Below, piece after piece: positions 25,476-26,460 of a DNA stretch of 26,460 nucleotides. The stretch covers positions 1 through 26,460 of the IMG/VR virus record IMGVR_UViG_3300024999_000344; one strand, given 5' to 3'. The notes under the pieces were generated by a model, which was given only the letters and a program-made list of their open reading frames with translations, was not told where the DNA came from and searched no databases. Position 1 is the first letter of the stretch; the number at the start of each line of letters is the position of its first letter. The position numbers and the translations under genes were made by a program. This DNA comes from a virus.

Positions 25476-26180
25476 TTAAGTCAAGGTTGCAGTATAACTA
25501 ACATTCAACGTATCACCGTTGGCAAGAACTTTGTCGCCGCCAGTAAATAATCCAGCAGAAAATAAAGTACCAGTAGTGCCTGACTTGGTGGCTACAGAAT
25601 TAAGGAAGCACCCCTTTATTGTAGTTCCATCACCATTAATTGAGAAAACACATGCTGCAGAAAGAGCTTTACTCCCAGCTGCTGCTGCGCTCCATGCCGT
25701 GGTTGGCCTAGCTGCCTGGGAATATTCAACATCCTCAGCCCAACCACCATGAGAGGCCATAGTATCAGTAACAGCTGCACCAGTTGTATATGAAGTCGAT
25801 CCGATCAGACCAATATACCAAGCAGCAGTATAGGCTGATCCAGCAAGATACTTATCAAGCATATCATTCTTGCCGGCCGTAGTAACAAGATTGGCGAAAT
25901 CCTCAGTCCACTTCACTTCCATAGGAATTGTAGCAAATTCAGACAGCAGCTTTGCAATGTTTGCCTTCTGCAAGAATCGTCGAACTTTACTCATCTGCTT
26001 AAATGCAAGAATCCTGTCACGAAGTAAAACATACTGTGAACGAAATTCTTCAACCGGTCCAATACACTCGATGCCATACCGACCAATAGCTTTAGACTGC
26101 TCTATTGACTCAACACCTCTGCCAACGCTTGCACCTTGATCTGAGAGGCCATGTGAAAATTCAGCTCTGCTCTCTTCCAT
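25476..26180 (-). CDS. Conserved phage virion protein (234 aa)
   Basis: A 234-aa protein. The N-terminal ~90 residues are helical (SQYVLLRDRILAFKQMSKV). From about residue 105 there is a conserved pattern: LAGSAYTAAWYIGLIG, DTMASHGGWAE, ARPTTAW, FSINGDG, SGTTGTLFSAGLF and GDTLNVSYTATL. This pattern recurs in small beta-rich proteins of phage structural operons, although I cannot assign a precise virion position. The ATG at 26180 is preferred over the GTG at 26183 because an extended Shine-Dalgarno GAGGTGAT gives a spacing of 7 bases from GAGG. The fibre gene follows after 8 bases. Confidence 0.78.
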   Translation of the reverse strand: MEESRAEFSHGLSDQGASVGRGVESIEQSKAIGRYGIECIGPVEEFRSQYVLLRDRILAFKQMSKVRRFLQKANIAKLLSEFATIPMEVKWTEDFANLVTTAGKNDMLDKYLAGSAYTAAWYIGLIGSTSYTTGAAVTDTMASHGGWAEDVEYSQAARPTTAWSAAAAGSKALSAACVFSINGDGTTIKGCFLNSVATKSGTTGTLFSAGLFTGGDKVLANGDTLNVSYTATLT

Positions 26181-26374
26181 CACATCACCTCTTCCAAATC
26201 AGATTCCAGAAACCATCGACGATGAGTTTCAACCACTCCATCATTATTAACATCCGTAGTCCATTCAAGACAATGCTCAAGACATCTTTCCTTCTTATTG
26301 TACTGCACATCAACTACAACTCCTTCAACAGTCGGTTGTTTCAACCTTGCTCTTTTTCCTTCTTCCAATGCCAT
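26180..26374 (-). CDS. Small hypothetical protein (64 aa)
   Basis: A 64-aa charged protein (KRARLKQPTVEGVVVDVQYNK, then HRRWFLESDLEEV). The strand pattern suggests a small SH3-like barrel. AGGAG lies 6 bases before the ATG, and its TGA overlaps the start of the next gene (TGATG), so translation is coupled. Its place at the head of the visible virion operon suggests a minor structural or assembly role; no family is recognised. Confidence 0.68.
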   Translation of the reverse strand: MALEEGKRARLKQPTVEGVVVDVQYNKKERCLEHCLEWTTDVNNDGVVETHRRWFLESDLEEVM

Positions 26375-26393
26375 AGCATACTCCTGTTTTAAA

Positions 26394-26460
26394 TTATCTA
26401 AGCATTAATCCACGAGAATAAAATGGAAGTGTTAATTCAAATGTTCTTAATGCAGCAAGA
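26394..26460 (-). CDS. C-terminal fragment of an unidentified virion protein
   Basis: The minus strand is open from the window edge (first full codon at 26459) to a TAA at 26396-26394, encoding LAALRTFELTLPFYSRGLML-R. It ends 19 bases before the next start, in the same orientation and style as the genes that follow, so it is probably the end of another structural gene lying mostly outside the window. Confidence 0.55.
   Translation of the reverse strand, partial: LAALRTFELTLPFYSRGLMLR

Noticed and set aside
1-26460. tRNA genes, CRISPR arrays, insertion sequences, integrase or attachment sites
   Set aside because: No cloverleaf-like segment, regularly spaced repeat array, transposase or recombinase motif was seen; intergenic gaps are too short for most of them.

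Overview
The window is part of a tailed double-stranded DNA phage genome (a prophage segment is less likely, since no integrase, repressor or bacterial gene is visible). Coding is nearly gap-free, genes overlap by ATGA junctions, and base composition is AT-rich. There are two convergent blocks: a plus-strand replication and nucleotide block (about 1-9041) and a minus-strand virion block (about 9105-26460). A short bidirectional hairpin terminator at about 9056-9083 separates them. The host cannot be named from the sequence. A giant polyvalent-type protein at the end of the virion operon and the absence of a recognisable tape-measure gene favour a podovirus-like virion, but this is inference.

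Left block, in order: an adenine/cytosine-N type DNA methyltransferase whose frame is open to the window edge; two small unknown proteins, one Cys/His-rich; a family A DNA polymerase with an N-terminal family-4-like uracil-DNA glycosylase domain in place of the usual 5' nuclease; a DUF3987-like P-loop ATPase that probably serves as helicase/primase; two consecutive DEDDh 3'-5' exonucleases of different subfamilies; six small unknown genes, including one of 56 codons at 6536-6706; the FAD-dependent thymidylate synthase ThyX; and a two-helix membrane protein. The logical unit is phage DNA synthesis with its own dTMP supply and a polymerase that may inspect DNA for uracil.

Right block, in transcription order from the right edge: the C-terminus of an unnamed protein; a 64-aa protein; a 234-aa conserved virion protein; a 1175-aa modular fibre-like protein with several globular domains joined by acidic Ser/Thr repeats; a 113-aa Ig-like protein; a 461-aa propeller-type virion protein; a 483-aa helical virion protein ending in a Ser/Glu/His-rich tail; a 629-aa propeller protein with a separate N-terminal domain; a 358-aa low-complexity protein; and a 2219-aa polyvalent protein. 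The last carries a tandem FFDDTEE motif, a Gly-rich region, long coiled coils, an HENKH zincin motif and conserved polyvalent-protein segments. The tight coupling suggests one late transcript for tail/adsorption and DNA-ejection proteins.

The features most worth attention are the glycosylase-polymerase fusion with eroded Fe-S cysteines sitting near ThyX, the giant polyvalent protein with its N-terminal tandem motif and metallopeptidase signature, the mosaic composition of the fibre gene, and a hairpin that presents a ribosome binding site at 7506-7522. No tRNA, rRNA, CRISPR array, insertion sequence, integrase or attachment site was seen, and there is no stretch over 300 bases without a gene.
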